The notes beneath the pieces were generated by a model. It was not told the DNA's origin. It searched no databases and worked only from the letters and a program-made list of their open reading frames with translations. Positions 9,311-17,922 of a DNA stretch of 64,000 nt are shown piece by piece (position 1 is the stretch's first letter; every line of letters begins with the position of its first letter). The DNA is taken from contig JBQNCN010000001.1 in assembly GCA_052169395.1 (NCBI GenBank), positions 124,001 through 188,000 of the forward strand, read 5' to 3'. The stretch is from Fimenecus sp052169395 (GTDB lineage: Bacteria; Bacillota; Clostridia; Oscillospirales; Acutalibacteraceae). Both the position numbers and the translations under genes were made by a program.

Positions 9311-10000
9311 ATGAATTTCAACTTTCTCGATGTTGTTTTTATACTTATATTTTTAGTTTTTATTGGAATTTCCGCTAAAAAAGGCTTTACTAGAGTAATA
9401 TTAAATATAATTGCTATTGTAATTGCAATTGTTTTGTCAGCTGTGTTAAGCGCTCCATTATCAAAAATTATATATTCTTCCTTTGTTGAAACAAAGGTTG
9501 TTGAAAATCTAGAAAAAACAGTTCCATCTGATATTACGGATACAACAGAAAAACTTTCTTATATCACAAGCAGTATACCTGATTTTGCAAAAAAATATAC
9601 TGAAAAAAACGAAGTGTTAAAAAAATCCATAAATGAATTAAACAGAAATGTTTTTAAATCAAGGGGAGAGTTTATTGAAAAATTAAACAAGGATATTATA
9701 AGACCATTTTGTGAAAATGTTTTAAAAATTTCAACTTATATTTTACTTATAATAATACTCTCATTTATATTTAGACTTATTGCGGAATTTTTCGGAAAAT
9801 CTATACATAAGACTCTAAACAAAACCGACTATATATTTGGCGGAATTTTAGGCTTAATTGAAGGCATACTGGCAATTTACATTATATCAATAGGATTACT
9901 CTATATTTCAAAAAAAACTGGAGGACAGATAAATGAATTTGTATCACAATCTGTTTTAGTCAATAAATTATCTCAAATATCTTTTATTAATTTATTTTAG
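9311..10000 (+). CDS. CvpA family membrane protein
   Basis: 229 residues. Four hydrophobic helices: two in the first 55 residues (FLDVVFILIFLVFIGISAKKG, then an Ile/Val-rich helix), and two in the second half, the last containing GGILGLIEGILAIYIIS. The FxDhhhh...hhGhxxG pattern at the N-terminus fits the CvpA/colicin V production family. Between the helix pairs lies a charged stretch of about 90 residues. Biochemical role in Firmicutes is unsettled. Lies 5 nt after the DUF5711-like gene and 11 nt before pgsA, so it is part of an envelope sub-operon. Confidence 0.75.
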   Translation: MNFNFLDVVFILIFLVFIGISAKKGFTRVILNIIAIVIAIVLSAVLSAPLSKIIYSSFVETKVVENLEKTVPSDITDTTEKLSYITSSIPDFAKKYTEKNEVLKKSINELNRNVFKSRGEFIEKLNKDIIRPFCENVLKISTYILLIIILSFIFRLIAEFFGKSIHKTLNKTDYIFGGILGLIEGILAIYIISIGLLYISKKTGGQINEFVSQSVLVNKLSQISFINLF

Positions 10001-10011
10001 CGGAGGAAAAA

Positions 10012-10662
10012 ATGTCAGGTTTTAAAGAACTTTTAAAAACATGGAAAACCATACCGAATTTACTTTCTTTTATACGGATTCTTATTATACCATTTTTTGG
10101 AGTTGCCTATTTTCATAAGCAATATCTTTTATCCGTAGTAATTCTTGCTTTTTCAGGACTTACAGATCTTCTTGATGGTAAAATAGCAAGAAAATTTAAC
10201 CAAGTATCAGAACTTGGAAAACTCCTTGATCCAATTGCAGATAAACTCACACAGATGACCATTGCAGTTTTATTATTTATAACATTCATACAATCAAATG
10301 ATAAAACAATAAAGGCATTCTCATGGGTGTTTTTATTCTTTATTGCAAAAGAGCTTTTAATGGTTGTTGTAGGAGTTTTAATGGTTGCATTAGGACTTCT
10401 TCCAAAGCCTGCAGTTATATGGGGAAAGCTTGCAACAACATTTTTTTATATTATAATGTGTCTTATTTTAGGTTTCGGTCCTGATATAGGAGCACTTGGA
10501 AAATACTATACCATGCCTAATTATTTAATGATTATATTGGTTGTTTTTTCAGCAGTAAGCACATTTGTGGCACTTTTATCTTATGTGCCCGATTCATTAA
10601 GACAATTTAAAGAACGAAAAATAAAAAAATCAAAAGAAAAACTTCAAAATAAGGAGAAATAA
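10012..10662 (+). CDS. pgsA: CDP-diacylglycerol--glycerol-3-phosphate 3-phosphatidyltransferase
   Basis: 216 residues. Makes phosphatidylglycerol phosphate, the committed step to phosphatidylglycerol, in the membrane. The CDP-alcohol phosphotransferase signature is complete: DLLDGKIAR, then ELGKLLDPIADK, matching DxxDGxxAR(x8)GxxxDxxxD. Multiple hydrophobic helices and a basic C-terminus. GGAGG lies just before the ATG. Another CDP-alcohol transferase is possible in principle, but length and position fit PgsA. The next gene starts at the base after its stop. Confidence 0.9.
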   Translation: MSGFKELLKTWKTIPNLLSFIRILIIPFFGVAYFHKQYLLSVVILAFSGLTDLLDGKIARKFNQVSELGKLLDPIADKLTQMTIAVLLFITFIQSNDKTIKAFSWVFLFFIAKELLMVVVGVLMVALGLLPKPAVIWGKLATTFFYIIMCLILGFGPDIGALGKYYTMPNYLMIILVVFSAVSTFVALLSYVPDSLRQFKERKIKKSKEKLQNKEK

Positions 10663-13050
10663 TTGGCTGATAATATAGTTTTATGCAGTAGATGTCATAA
10701 AAATCCCGCAATGTTTTTCATTTCTAAAAACGAAGGCGGAAAAACAACAAATGAGGGACTATGCTTAAAATGTGCACTAGAAACAAATATAGGTCCTGCA
10801 AAACAAATGCTTTCTCAAATGGGTATTTCAGAAAATGATTTAGATGATATTATGCAGGAATATGAGCGTGAAATGGAAAGTTTAAAGGAAGAACAATCAG
10901 ATGATGATATAAATGAACAAATGAATGAAGATAAAGACACTGATGATTTTAAAGCAGGTGGTGCTCTTCCTATAGGTAATTTTTTCAATAACTTTATAAA
11001 TGGCTTTAAATCAAAATCTGATAGTGAAGATAATAAAAAACAAAATTCAAACAGTAATAATATATTAGAATCGAATGTAAAAAATAAGAAAAATAAAAAA
11101 CGTAAATATCTTAATCTTTATTGTACCAACATGACAGAAAAAGCAAGACAGGGAAAATCGGATAAAGTTATAGGAAGAGATATTGAAATATCAAGAACTA
11201 TACAAATCTTATGTCGCAGAACGAAAAATAATCCATGTCTTATCGGTGAAGCTGGTGTAGGAAAAACTGCTATTGCTGAAGCTCTTTCACAGCGTATTGT
11301 TGATGGAAATGTTCCCGCAAAGCTTATGGATAAGGAAATCGAACTCCTGGATTTAACTTCTCTTGTTGCAGGAACGCAATTTAGAGGACAATTTGAAAGT
11401 CGTATAAAAGGTCTTGTAGAAGAAGTTAAACAAGATGGTAAAATAATTCTTTTTATTGATGAAGTTCATAATCTTGTAGGTGCTGGAAACAGCGAAGGTG
11501 CAATGAGTGCAGCAAATATATTAAAACCGGCTCTTTCAAGAGGTGAAATTCAGGTTATCGGTGCAACAACATTTGATGAATATCGAAATTATATTGAAAA
11601 AGATGCTGCTCTTGAAAGAAGATTTCAGCCCGTTGAAATCAATGAACCATCTATTGATGATGCATACACTATGCTTTTAGGTATAAAAAAGTATTATGAG
11701 GACTATCATCGAGTTTCAATCTCAGAAAGTCTTGTATATAAAACAGTCATATTATCAGAAAGGTATATAACTGAAAGATTTTTGCCAGATAAAGCTATAG
11801 ATCTTTTAGATGAATCTTGCACTTGTGCAAATCTCAGAAATAAATCGATAGGCGAACTTGAAAAGCTTGAAAAGAAAAAAGAAAAATTTAATGTTTTACT
11901 TGAGAATTTGCAAGAACAGCTTGATAAATTAAGCGAAAAAACATCAGATGAAAAAATTGAACAACAAAAAAATGAACTTTATGAAAAACGTGCGGAAACA
12001 TTGATTGAAATTAAAGCTCTTGAAGAAAAAGAACCAAAATTAAGAGAAAATGCAAAAGATAACAGCGTTTTAGAAACTGATTTAGCAAAGGTTATAAACC
12101 TTTGGACAGGTATTCCAACAACTAAAATTTTAGATGGAGATGTTAAAAGACTTCAAAACTTAGAACAGATTTTAAAAGAGAATATTATAGGACAAGATGA
12201 AGCTGTTCAAAAAATTGCAGCGGCAATAAGACGTTCAAGAATGCAACTCACTATTCAAAAACGTCCTGCATCATTTATCTTTGTAGGTCCTACAGGGGTA
12301 GGTAAAACAGAACTTGCAAAGCAACTTTCATATCAACTTTTTGATACTCCTGAAACGATTATACGCTTTGATATGTCTGAATTTATGGAAAAATATTCTG
12401 TTTCAAGACTTATAGGTTCGCCTCCGGGATATGTAGGTTATGAAGAATCAGGACAACTTACTGAAAAAGTGAGAAGAAAACCGTATTCAATAATTTTATT
12501 TGATGAAATTGAGAAGGCTCATCCTGATGTTATGAATATTCTTCTACAAATTCTTGATGAAGGAAAAACTAATGATGCACACGGACGCTCAGTAAGCTTT
12601 GCAAATACTATAATTATTATGACTTCTAATGCAGGTTCTGAAAAAAAGGAAAGTGTACTTGGCTTTGGAAAAACAATAAGTGATGCAAAAAAACAAAATG
12701 CAATGAAAGCACTTCGTGAATTTTTAAGACCGGAATTTATAGGAAGGGTTGATGAAATTGTAGTATTTAATGATTTAAGCAAAGAAAACTATGAACAAAT
12801 AGCTGTTTTAATGCTTAAAGAACTTCAGGATTCTTTACGAGATAAGGATATAAATTTAAATTATTCAACAGATATTCCGTCATTTTTAGTTTCAAAAATG
12901 GATGGTGATGTCAGGGGTGCAAGAGATTTGAGAAATGTTATTAGGCGATTTATTGATGATGAAATTTCAGATTTTCTTGTTGAAAATTACGGAAAAGAAA
13001 TTTGCAAAATCAATCTTGTTTTAAATGATGAAAAAATAGTTATAGAATAA
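10663..13050 (+). CDS. ClpC-like AAA+ unfoldase with N-terminal McsA-like zinc finger
   Basis: 795 residues, TTG start preceded by AAGGAG. Two AAA+ modules: Walker A 195-202 (GEAGVGKT) with ILFIDEVHNLVG, and Walker A 542-549 (GPTGVGKT) with IILFDEIEKAHPD, plus a central coiled coil. In the second module the loop ...SVLGFG carries an LGF tripeptide of the kind that docks on ClpP. The usual ClpC double N-domain is absent. Instead residues 8-37 form CxxC...CxxC (C8, C11, C34, C37), resembling the zinc module of the ClpC adaptor McsA, followed by an acidic and Asn/Lys-rich linker to about residue 150. Likely feeds substrates to ClpP; substrate choice is unknown. Confidence 0.88.
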   Translation: MADNIVLCSRCHKNPAMFFISKNEGGKTTNEGLCLKCALETNIGPAKQMLSQMGISENDLDDIMQEYEREMESLKEEQSDDDINEQMNEDKDTDDFKAGGALPIGNFFNNFINGFKSKSDSEDNKKQNSNSNNILESNVKNKKNKKRKYLNLYCTNMTEKARQGKSDKVIGRDIEISRTIQILCRRTKNNPCLIGEAGVGKTAIAEALSQRIVDGNVPAKLMDKEIELLDLTSLVAGTQFRGQFESRIKGLVEEVKQDGKIILFIDEVHNLVGAGNSEGAMSAANILKPALSRGEIQVIGATTFDEYRNYIEKDAALERRFQPVEINEPSIDDAYTMLLGIKKYYEDYHRVSISESLVYKTVILSERYITERFLPDKAIDLLDESCTCANLRNKSIGELEKLEKKKEKFNVLLENLQEQLDKLSEKTSDEKIEQQKNELYEKRAETLIEIKALEEKEPKLRENAKDNSVLETDLAKVINLWTGIPTTKILDGDVKRLQNLEQILKENIIGQDEAVQKIAAAIRRSRMQLTIQKRPASFIFVGPTGVGKTELAKQLSYQLFDTPETIIRFDMSEFMEKYSVSRLIGSPPGYVGYEESGQLTEKVRRKPYSIILFDEIEKAHPDVMNILLQILDEGKTNDAHGRSVSFANTIIIMTSNAGSEKKESVLGFGKTISDAKKQNAMKALREFLRPEFIGRVDEIVVFNDLSKENYEQIAVLMLKELQDSLRDKDINLNYSTDIPSFLVSKMDGDVRGARDLRNVIRRFIDDEISDFLVENYGKEICKINLVLNDEKIVIE

Positions 13051-13054
13051 AACG

Positions 13055-14188
13055 ATGAATAATAAATACGGTTTGGTTTTTTCAGGCGGTGGAGCAAAAG
13101 GTTCATATGAAATAGGAGCTTGGAAAGCTTTAAAAGAATTAAAGATTGACATAGAATGCGTTTCTGGAGTTTCAATAGGTGCAATAAACGGTGCTGCTTT
13201 TGTTGCAGGTGATTTTGACAAAGCAATTGAAATGTGGTGCAGTATAGAAGTTATTGATGGTATTAATTTTCATGAAGAACTTCCTGATCAAAAAGAGCTT
13301 TACAGTACAAAAAATGCTGCGGCTATTTTAAAAGAAATAACAAAAAATGGAGGTGTTGATGTAACGCCTACAAAAAATCATATAGCAAAATATATAAATG
13401 AACATGATGTAAGAAAATCAAATATCCCACTTGTTATGATAAGCTATGATTTAACTGATAGCAAACCTATGATTAAATATATTGATGAAATTCCAAATGG
13501 AGAACTGTTTGATTACTTAATGGCTTCTGCAAGAGTCCCAGGATTTAAAAAAATGGGCCCCGACAATAAAAGCTTTGTAGATGGTGGCGTTTTTGACAAT
13601 AATCCAATAACACTGATTCAAAAAAGAGGAATACATCGAATCATAGATGTTGATATTTCTGAAATAAAGGGTTCCGCACATACTATGGAAATTGCGGGAT
13701 ATGATTTTGTATACATAACTCCAAAAAATATTGATGATTTGGGACCGTTTACAGCATTTTCAAAGGAACTTGCATTAAAACGTATTAATATGGGATATCT
13801 TGATACGATGCGTGCGTTTGGGAAATTATCAGGTCAGCATTTTTATTTTAAAAATTCTGAATTTAAAAAGCTTGTTGAGAAATACAGTTATAAAACAGTT
13901 GATGAATTTGAAAATTTAGCTTTAAAATTTGAAATTGAAAAATATAAAATATATACAGCTGTTGAATTTATAAACACATTACAACAAAAATATAATGAAA
14001 CAAGAGGGGAGGATGAAAAAGAAGCTTTTACAAAAAAACTTTTATTGGGTATTAAAGATATAAGTATTGCTGCACATAAAAAACTTCAATCATATCTTAT
14101 TAACACTCGTTATGAACAATGCTATGATAATGCATTAAAAATCCTTAATGATAAATATGATCAAATTAAATCAAAGACAGCTGAATAG
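13055..14188 (+). CDS. Patatin-like phospholipase family protein
   Basis: 377 residues. Patatin fold with the oxyanion loop SGGGAKGSYEIGAW near the N-terminus, nucleophile elbow GVSIGAI (GxSxG) and the catalytic Asp in VDGGVFDNNP, giving a Ser-Asp dyad lipid acyl hydrolase. No signal peptide or membrane helix, so cytoplasmic or membrane-surface. The C-terminal 130 residues are Lys-rich and helical with no recognised domain. It starts 4 nt after the clpC-like stop with no clear Shine-Dalgarno, so translation probably depends on coupling. Lipid substrate cannot be inferred. Confidence 0.88.
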   Translation: MNNKYGLVFSGGGAKGSYEIGAWKALKELKIDIECVSGVSIGAINGAAFVAGDFDKAIEMWCSIEVIDGINFHEELPDQKELYSTKNAAAILKEITKNGGVDVTPTKNHIAKYINEHDVRKSNIPLVMISYDLTDSKPMIKYIDEIPNGELFDYLMASARVPGFKKMGPDNKSFVDGGVFDNNPITLIQKRGIHRIIDVDISEIKGSAHTMEIAGYDFVYITPKNIDDLGPFTAFSKELALKRINMGYLDTMRAFGKLSGQHFYFKNSEFKKLVEKYSYKTVDEFENLALKFEIEKYKIYTAVEFINTLQQKYNETRGEDEKEAFTKKLLLGIKDISIAAHKKLQSYLINTRYEQCYDNALKILNDKYDQIKSKTAE

Positions 14189-14198
14189 CTGTCTTTTT
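14173..14198 (+). terminator. Intrinsic terminator of the ruvC-patatin block
   Basis: A perfect 10-bp stem AAAGACAGCT / AGCTGTCTTT with a 4-nt loop, followed by a T run (14194-14198). The hairpin overlaps the patatin stop codon (14186-14188) and ends this long plus-strand run. Confidence 0.85.
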
Positions 14199-14200
14199 AC

Positions 14201-14228
14201 TTGAAAGTTTTATTATATTTTGTATAAT
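14201..14228 (+). promoter_or_regulatory. Sigma-A type promoter of radA
   Basis: TTGAAA (14201-14206), 16-nt spacer, TATAAT (14223-14228), directly after the preceding terminator and about 30 nt before the preferred radA start. Confidence 0.7.
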
Positions 14229-14256
14229 TAAATTATAATTATAAATGAGGAAAATT

Positions 14257-15624
14257 TTGACAGGAAAAACAAAAGCAATATATGTTTGTGAAGAATGCGG
14301 ATATGAAACTCCTAAATGGTATGGTCAATGTCCCTCTTGTAAAGAATGGAATACCTTAACAGAGATTTTAAGCAATAAAAAGAAAATATATGATACTGTA
14401 AATAATATTTCAAAAAAAACTCCATCTAAACTTTCTGAAATAAATGGTATTGATGAATCGAGATATGATACGGGATTAAAAGAACTGAACCGTGTTCTTG
14501 GTGGTGGTCTTGTAAAAGGTTCCTTAGTGCTTTTAAGCGGTGAACCTGGTATAGGAAAATCAACACTTTTACTTCAGATATGTCAGTCATTTTCAAAAAA
14601 ATTAAGTTTATTATATATTTCAGGAGAGGAATCTGAATATCAATTAAAATTAAGAGCAGAGCGTTTAAATGTAAATACTCCTGAACTTTCACTTTTATGT
14701 GAAACAGATATGGATTACATATGTTCTGTTATTGAAAAACAAAAACCGGATATAGTTATAATTGATTCTATACAAACAATGAACATATCTGAATTAAACT
14801 CTCTTTCAGGCAATATTACGCAAGTAAGAGAAAGCACTATTATGCTTGCACGATTTGCAAAAAGTCTTAATATACCGATAATTTTAGTGGGGCATGTTAA
14901 TAAAGACGGCAATATTGCCGGTCCTAAGGTTCTTGAGCATATTGTAGATGCGGTTTTATATTTTGAAGGCGATAGAAACTTTTCATATCGTATTTTGCGA
15001 ACGGTAAAAAATCGTTATGGCTCAACAAATGAAATAGGTGTTTTTGATATGACTGATATAGGATTAAAAGAAGTTGAAAATCCATCAGAAATGTTGCTTT
15101 CAGAAAGAGTTCCCAATACTTCAGGTTCATGTGTAGCGTGTCTTATGGAGGGCTCAAGACCTATTCTTGCCGAAATACAAAGTCTTGTTTGCACAACCGG
15201 ATTCGGAACACCTAGAAGAATGACCAACGGCATAGATTATAATAGAATGACGATGATTATTGCTATAATAGAAAAACGTGCGGGTTTTTATTTGGGAAAT
15301 ATGGATTGTTATATAAATGTTGTAGGGGGATTGAAAATTGATGAACCTGCATCTGACTTATCAATAGCACTTGCGATTGTTTCAAGCATAAAGGATATTT
15401 CCATTCCAAAAGATTTACTTCTTCTAGGAGAAATCGGATTAAGTGGTGAAATACGCTCTATAAACTCATGTGAAAAGCGTATTAAAGAAGCTGAAAAACT
15501 TGGTTTTAAACGCATTGTAATTCCGTATTTTAATTATAAAAAACTTGATTTGACAAAATTTAAAAATATTGAAATTAAAGGTCTTAATTATATAATACAG
15601 GCATTTTCTTATGCTCTTAAGTAA
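14257..15624 (+). CDS. radA: DNA repair protein RadA
   Basis: RecA-like ATPase that helps branch migration of recombination intermediates. Order of parts: N-terminal zinc finger (CEECGYETPKWYGQCPSC), RecA core with Walker A GEPGIGKST, the RadA motif KNRYGSTNE (Tyr in place of the usual Phe of KNRFG), and a C-terminal Lon-like domain. I prefer the TTG at 14257 because GAGG (14247-14250) lies six bases before it and the zinc finger then begins at the usual place; an in-frame ATG at 14245 would put the GAGG inside the gene. About 455 residues. Overlaps the next gene by 14 nt. Confidence 0.95.
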   Translation: MTGKTKAIYVCEECGYETPKWYGQCPSCKEWNTLTEILSNKKKIYDTVNNISKKTPSKLSEINGIDESRYDTGLKELNRVLGGGLVKGSLVLLSGEPGIGKSTLLLQICQSFSKKLSLLYISGEESEYQLKLRAERLNVNTPELSLLCETDMDYICSVIEKQKPDIVIIDSIQTMNISELNSLSGNITQVRESTIMLARFAKSLNIPIILVGHVNKDGNIAGPKVLEHIVDAVLYFEGDRNFSYRILRTVKNRYGSTNEIGVFDMTDIGLKEVENPSEMLLSERVPNTSGSCVACLMEGSRPILAEIQSLVCTTGFGTPRRMTNGIDYNRMTMIIAIIEKRAGFYLGNMDCYINVVGGLKIDEPASDLSIALAIVSSIKDISIPKDLLLLGEIGLSGEIRSINSCEKRIKEAEKLGFKRIVIPYFNYKKLDLTKFKNIEIKGLNYIIQAFSYALK

Positions 15625-16357
15625 AAATTTATATTTACCGTCAAAACGTGTCAAAAGATTGCTTTTAGGTGCTTCCGCAATAAATTATAAGGAAGATTTA
15701 AAAAAACTGAATATAACTCCTTACTTTTTACTTGAAAATAAAGCTTTTGGAAAGCTTTCAGGACATTTGGACTTAAGTGTAATGCCGCTTGGAAATAATG
15801 TTTTTTCATCATTCCAAAATTTTAAAATTGTAAATAAGTATTTTAAAGCAATAGAAATAAATGTTTCATTATTTAATGAGTATCCATATAACTGCGCTTT
15901 TAATGGATTAGCACTTAACAGATATTTGATTTGCAATAAAAAATGTATTGCACCTGAAATTTTAAAATATATTGAAGAAAAAAACTTTGAAGTAATAAAT
16001 GTTAAACAAGGTTATACAAAATGTTCAATTTTACCTGTAAATAAAAATGCTGTTATAACTGATGATAAGGGTATATTTAAAGCATTAAAACAAAAAAATA
16101 TAGATGTTTTGTTGATACAAAAAGGAGATATATACCTTAACGGTTTTGATTATGGCTTTATAGGTGGTTCTGCAGGACTTATTTCAAATAATGAAATGCT
16201 TTTTATGGGTAATGCAAAATATCATAGAAATTATTTTGAAATAAAAGACTTTCTAAATAACTATAACATCGATATTATTTCTTTGAATAATAACAAAATT
16301 ACAGATATAGGCAGTTTTTTACCTATTGAGGAGAGCGATGATGAAAAAATTAAATAA
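15611..16357 (+). CDS. DUF6873-like protein (predicted GME fold)
   Basis: 248 residues, ATG inside the end of radA. The pattern of short strand-rich repeats with CSILPVN...AVITDDKGI and the later FIGGSAGLI resembles the DUF6873 family, which is predicted to have the guanidine-modifying-enzyme (GME, deiminase-like) fold. I cannot identify the Cys/His/Asp set of a true deiminase with confidence; C123-type positions are not clearly aligned. No membrane segments. Function unknown. The downstream small gene overlaps it by 17 nt, so the two are probably co-translated with radA. Confidence 0.6.
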   Translation: MLLSKNLYLPSKRVKRLLLGASAINYKEDLKKLNITPYFLLENKAFGKLSGHLDLSVMPLGNNVFSSFQNFKIVNKYFKAIEINVSLFNEYPYNCAFNGLALNRYLICNKKCIAPEILKYIEEKNFEVINVKQGYTKCSILPVNKNAVITDDKGIFKALKQKNIDVLLIQKGDIYLNGFDYGFIGGSAGLISNNEMLFMGNAKYHRNYFEIKDFLNNYNIDIISLNNNKITDIGSFLPIEESDDEKIK

Positions 16358-16607
16358 ATGGACTGATTTTACAGGAACAATTTTTGCAGGAACAACTGTA
16401 GGAATTATAGCTGTTGCTTCAATAAAAAAAACAAAAAAATATGGTATAAACATATCTGAAAAAATTCTAACTAAAGAGCGTATTTTAAATTCAGCTTTTT
16501 ATATAACTGAAAATATTTTAAAAAACAATGAAGATTATAAAAAGAAATTTAATAAAATAAATGCATTGCTTAACTCTAAACAGAATACACAGAAGGGTAA
16601 CAAATAA
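16341..16607 (+). CDS. Small single-pass membrane protein, unknown function
   Basis: 88 residues from the ATG at 16341, with GAGGAG seven bases upstream (an ATG at 16338 is equally in frame). A hydrophobic, Gly/Thr-rich helix at about residues 9-27 (FTGTIFAGTTVGIIAVASI) is followed by a Lys-rich cytoplasmic tail. It overlaps the end of the DUF6873-like gene. The layout, one N-terminal helix and a charged tail, recalls small YtxH-like proteins but I do not recognise a family. Confidence 0.55.
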   Translation: MKKLNKWTDFTGTIFAGTTVGIIAVASIKKTKKYGINISEKILTKERILNSAFYITENILKNNEDYKKKFNKINALLNSKQNTQKGNK

Positions 16608-16663
16608 TTTTATTAAATTATAAATACAGGATAATAGTCGATTTAATATTTAAAGATTGTATC

Positions 16664-16693
16664 AATTATACAAAATAAATATTTTGTATAATT
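16664..16693. promoter_or_regulatory. 13-bp perfect inverted repeat covering the -10 of the recombinase gene
   Basis: AATTATACAAAAT (16664-16676) and ATTTTGTATAATT (16681-16693) are exact reverse complements around AAAT. Each arm contains an outward-facing TATAAT, so the element is both an operator-like palindrome and a symmetrical -10. No good -35 box is visible for either direction. It lies 26 nt before the recombinase TTG start. Reported as a probable control site with unknown binder. Confidence 0.5.
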
Positions 16694-16718
16694 AAGGGGA
16701 CATAAATGGAGAACTGAT

Positions 16719-17711
16719 TTGAAATATGCAGATGATAAAAATTTGCCTAAGCTTTTAAAAGATTTTCTACAACATCAATATGTCATAAAAAATCGTTCAA
16801 AGCTTACCATAGATGAGTATGCATTGGATTTACGTATGTTTTTATACTATATGCTTATACATAAAGGCATTATTTGTAAAACCGAAAATATTGAAAATAT
16901 AAATTTTAACAGCTTTGTTGACAAAGATTTTTTGGGCGCTATATCTCTTCTTGATGCATATTCATTTTTAGCATATTGCAAAAATGAAAGACACAATGAT
17001 GCTGCAGCAAGAGCAAGAAAAGTTACTTCAATTCGTACTTTTTATAAATATCTTACTGTTCAGAGATCACTATTTCAAAAAGATCCTATGCAAGAGCTTG
17101 AAAGTCCAAAATTAAAAAAAACTCAGCCTAAATATCTTACGCTTGATGAAAGTAAAGCTTTGCTTAATTCTGTTGATGGCGTTTATAAAGAAAGAGATTA
17201 TGCTATTTTAACATTGTTCTTAAACTGCGGTCTCAGACTTTCAGAATTATGTTCAATAAATTATAAAGACATACGAAGTAATGATACATTAGTTGTTACA
17301 GGTAAAGGAAATAAGCAACGTACAATTTATCTTAATAAAGCTTGCATTTCTGCAATTAAAAACTATATGAAAGTTAGACCTAATGACAAAGTTAAGCCGG
17401 ATAGTCGTGAAGCTTTATTTTTGAGTGCAAGATACAAAAGAATAAGTCAAAAAACCGTACAACATATAGTATATATGTATCTTGAAAAAGCAGGTCTTTC
17501 AGGACGAGGTCTTTCTGTACACAAATTAAGACATACAGCGGCAACGCTTATGTATCGTTATGGCAACGTAGATGTTATTGCTTTACAGGAAATTTTAGGA
17601 CATGAAAATTTAGGAACAACACAAATTTATACACATGTTGTGGATGAGCAACTGAAAAAAGCAGCTGACAGCAATCCCCTTGCAGATGAGACAACTAATA
17701 CAGATAATTAG
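16719..17711 (+). CDS. XerC-like tyrosine recombinase
   Basis: 330 residues from TTG at 16719, with GGAG seven bases upstream. An N-terminal SAM-like core-binding domain (to about residue 130) precedes the catalytic domain. The active-site residues are present: Arg in GLRLSEL, Lys in GKGNKQR, His/Arg in VHKLRHTAA, His in LGHENLG and the nucleophile Tyr in QIYTHV. Length and lack of phage genes nearby fit a chromosome-dimer or house-keeping Xer recombinase rather than a phage integrase. I see no dif-like site close by. It could be XerC/XerD or a paralogue; the target site is not determinable here. Confidence 0.8.
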   Translation: MKYADDKNLPKLLKDFLQHQYVIKNRSKLTIDEYALDLRMFLYYMLIHKGIICKTENIENINFNSFVDKDFLGAISLLDAYSFLAYCKNERHNDAAARARKVTSIRTFYKYLTVQRSLFQKDPMQELESPKLKKTQPKYLTLDESKALLNSVDGVYKERDYAILTLFLNCGLRLSELCSINYKDIRSNDTLVVTGKGNKQRTIYLNKACISAIKNYMKVRPNDKVKPDSREALFLSARYKRISQKTVQHIVYMYLEKAGLSGRGLSVHKLRHTAATLMYRYGNVDVIALQEILGHENLGTTQIYTHVVDEQLKKAADSNPLADETTNTDN

Positions 17712-17821
17712 CATTCGCTAATTAAAATCAGTTGATTAAATAACTATAAATTGAATTTGAATATTACACAAAACGACAATTTACAGGTTATTTAATACAA
17801 AAAAATAAATATTTTTCTATA

Positions 17822-17849
17822 TTGACACTTAATATAATTTGATTATAAT
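17822..17849 (+). promoter_or_regulatory. Strong sigma-A promoter of the alcohol dehydrogenase gene
   Basis: TTGACA (17822-17827) with a 16-nt spacer and TATAAT (17844-17849). The start point would fall inside the Rex-like palindrome that follows. Confidence 0.75.
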
Positions 17850-17856
17850 AATTATA

Positions 17857-17874
17857 TTGTTATAAAAATAACAA
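17857..17874. promoter_or_regulatory. Rex-like operator at the adh transcription start
   Basis: TTGTTATAAAAATAACAA matches the Clostridia/Firmicutes Rex consensus TTGTTAANNNNTTAACAA except at the two inner symmetric positions. It is the core of a larger perfect 19-bp inverted repeat (17845-17863 and 17868-17886, AAAA loop). Rex is a repressor released by high NADH and commonly controls NADH-consuming alcohol dehydrogenases. Location just downstream of the -10 fits repression by blocking initiation. Confidence 0.65.
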
Positions 17875-17922
17875 TATAATTATTATTTTTAACTATTATT
17901 CATTTTGCTTAGGAGGCAAAAA

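Noticed and set aside
16608..16718. dif site for the XerC-like recombinase
   Set aside because: The 13-bp palindrome does not match the 28-bp dif pattern, whose arms are not perfectly symmetrical, and it coincides with the promoter.
17700..17730. Terminator after the recombinase gene
   Set aside because: TAATTAGC-ATTC-GCTAATTA is an 8-bp stem but lacks a T run, so I did not list it.
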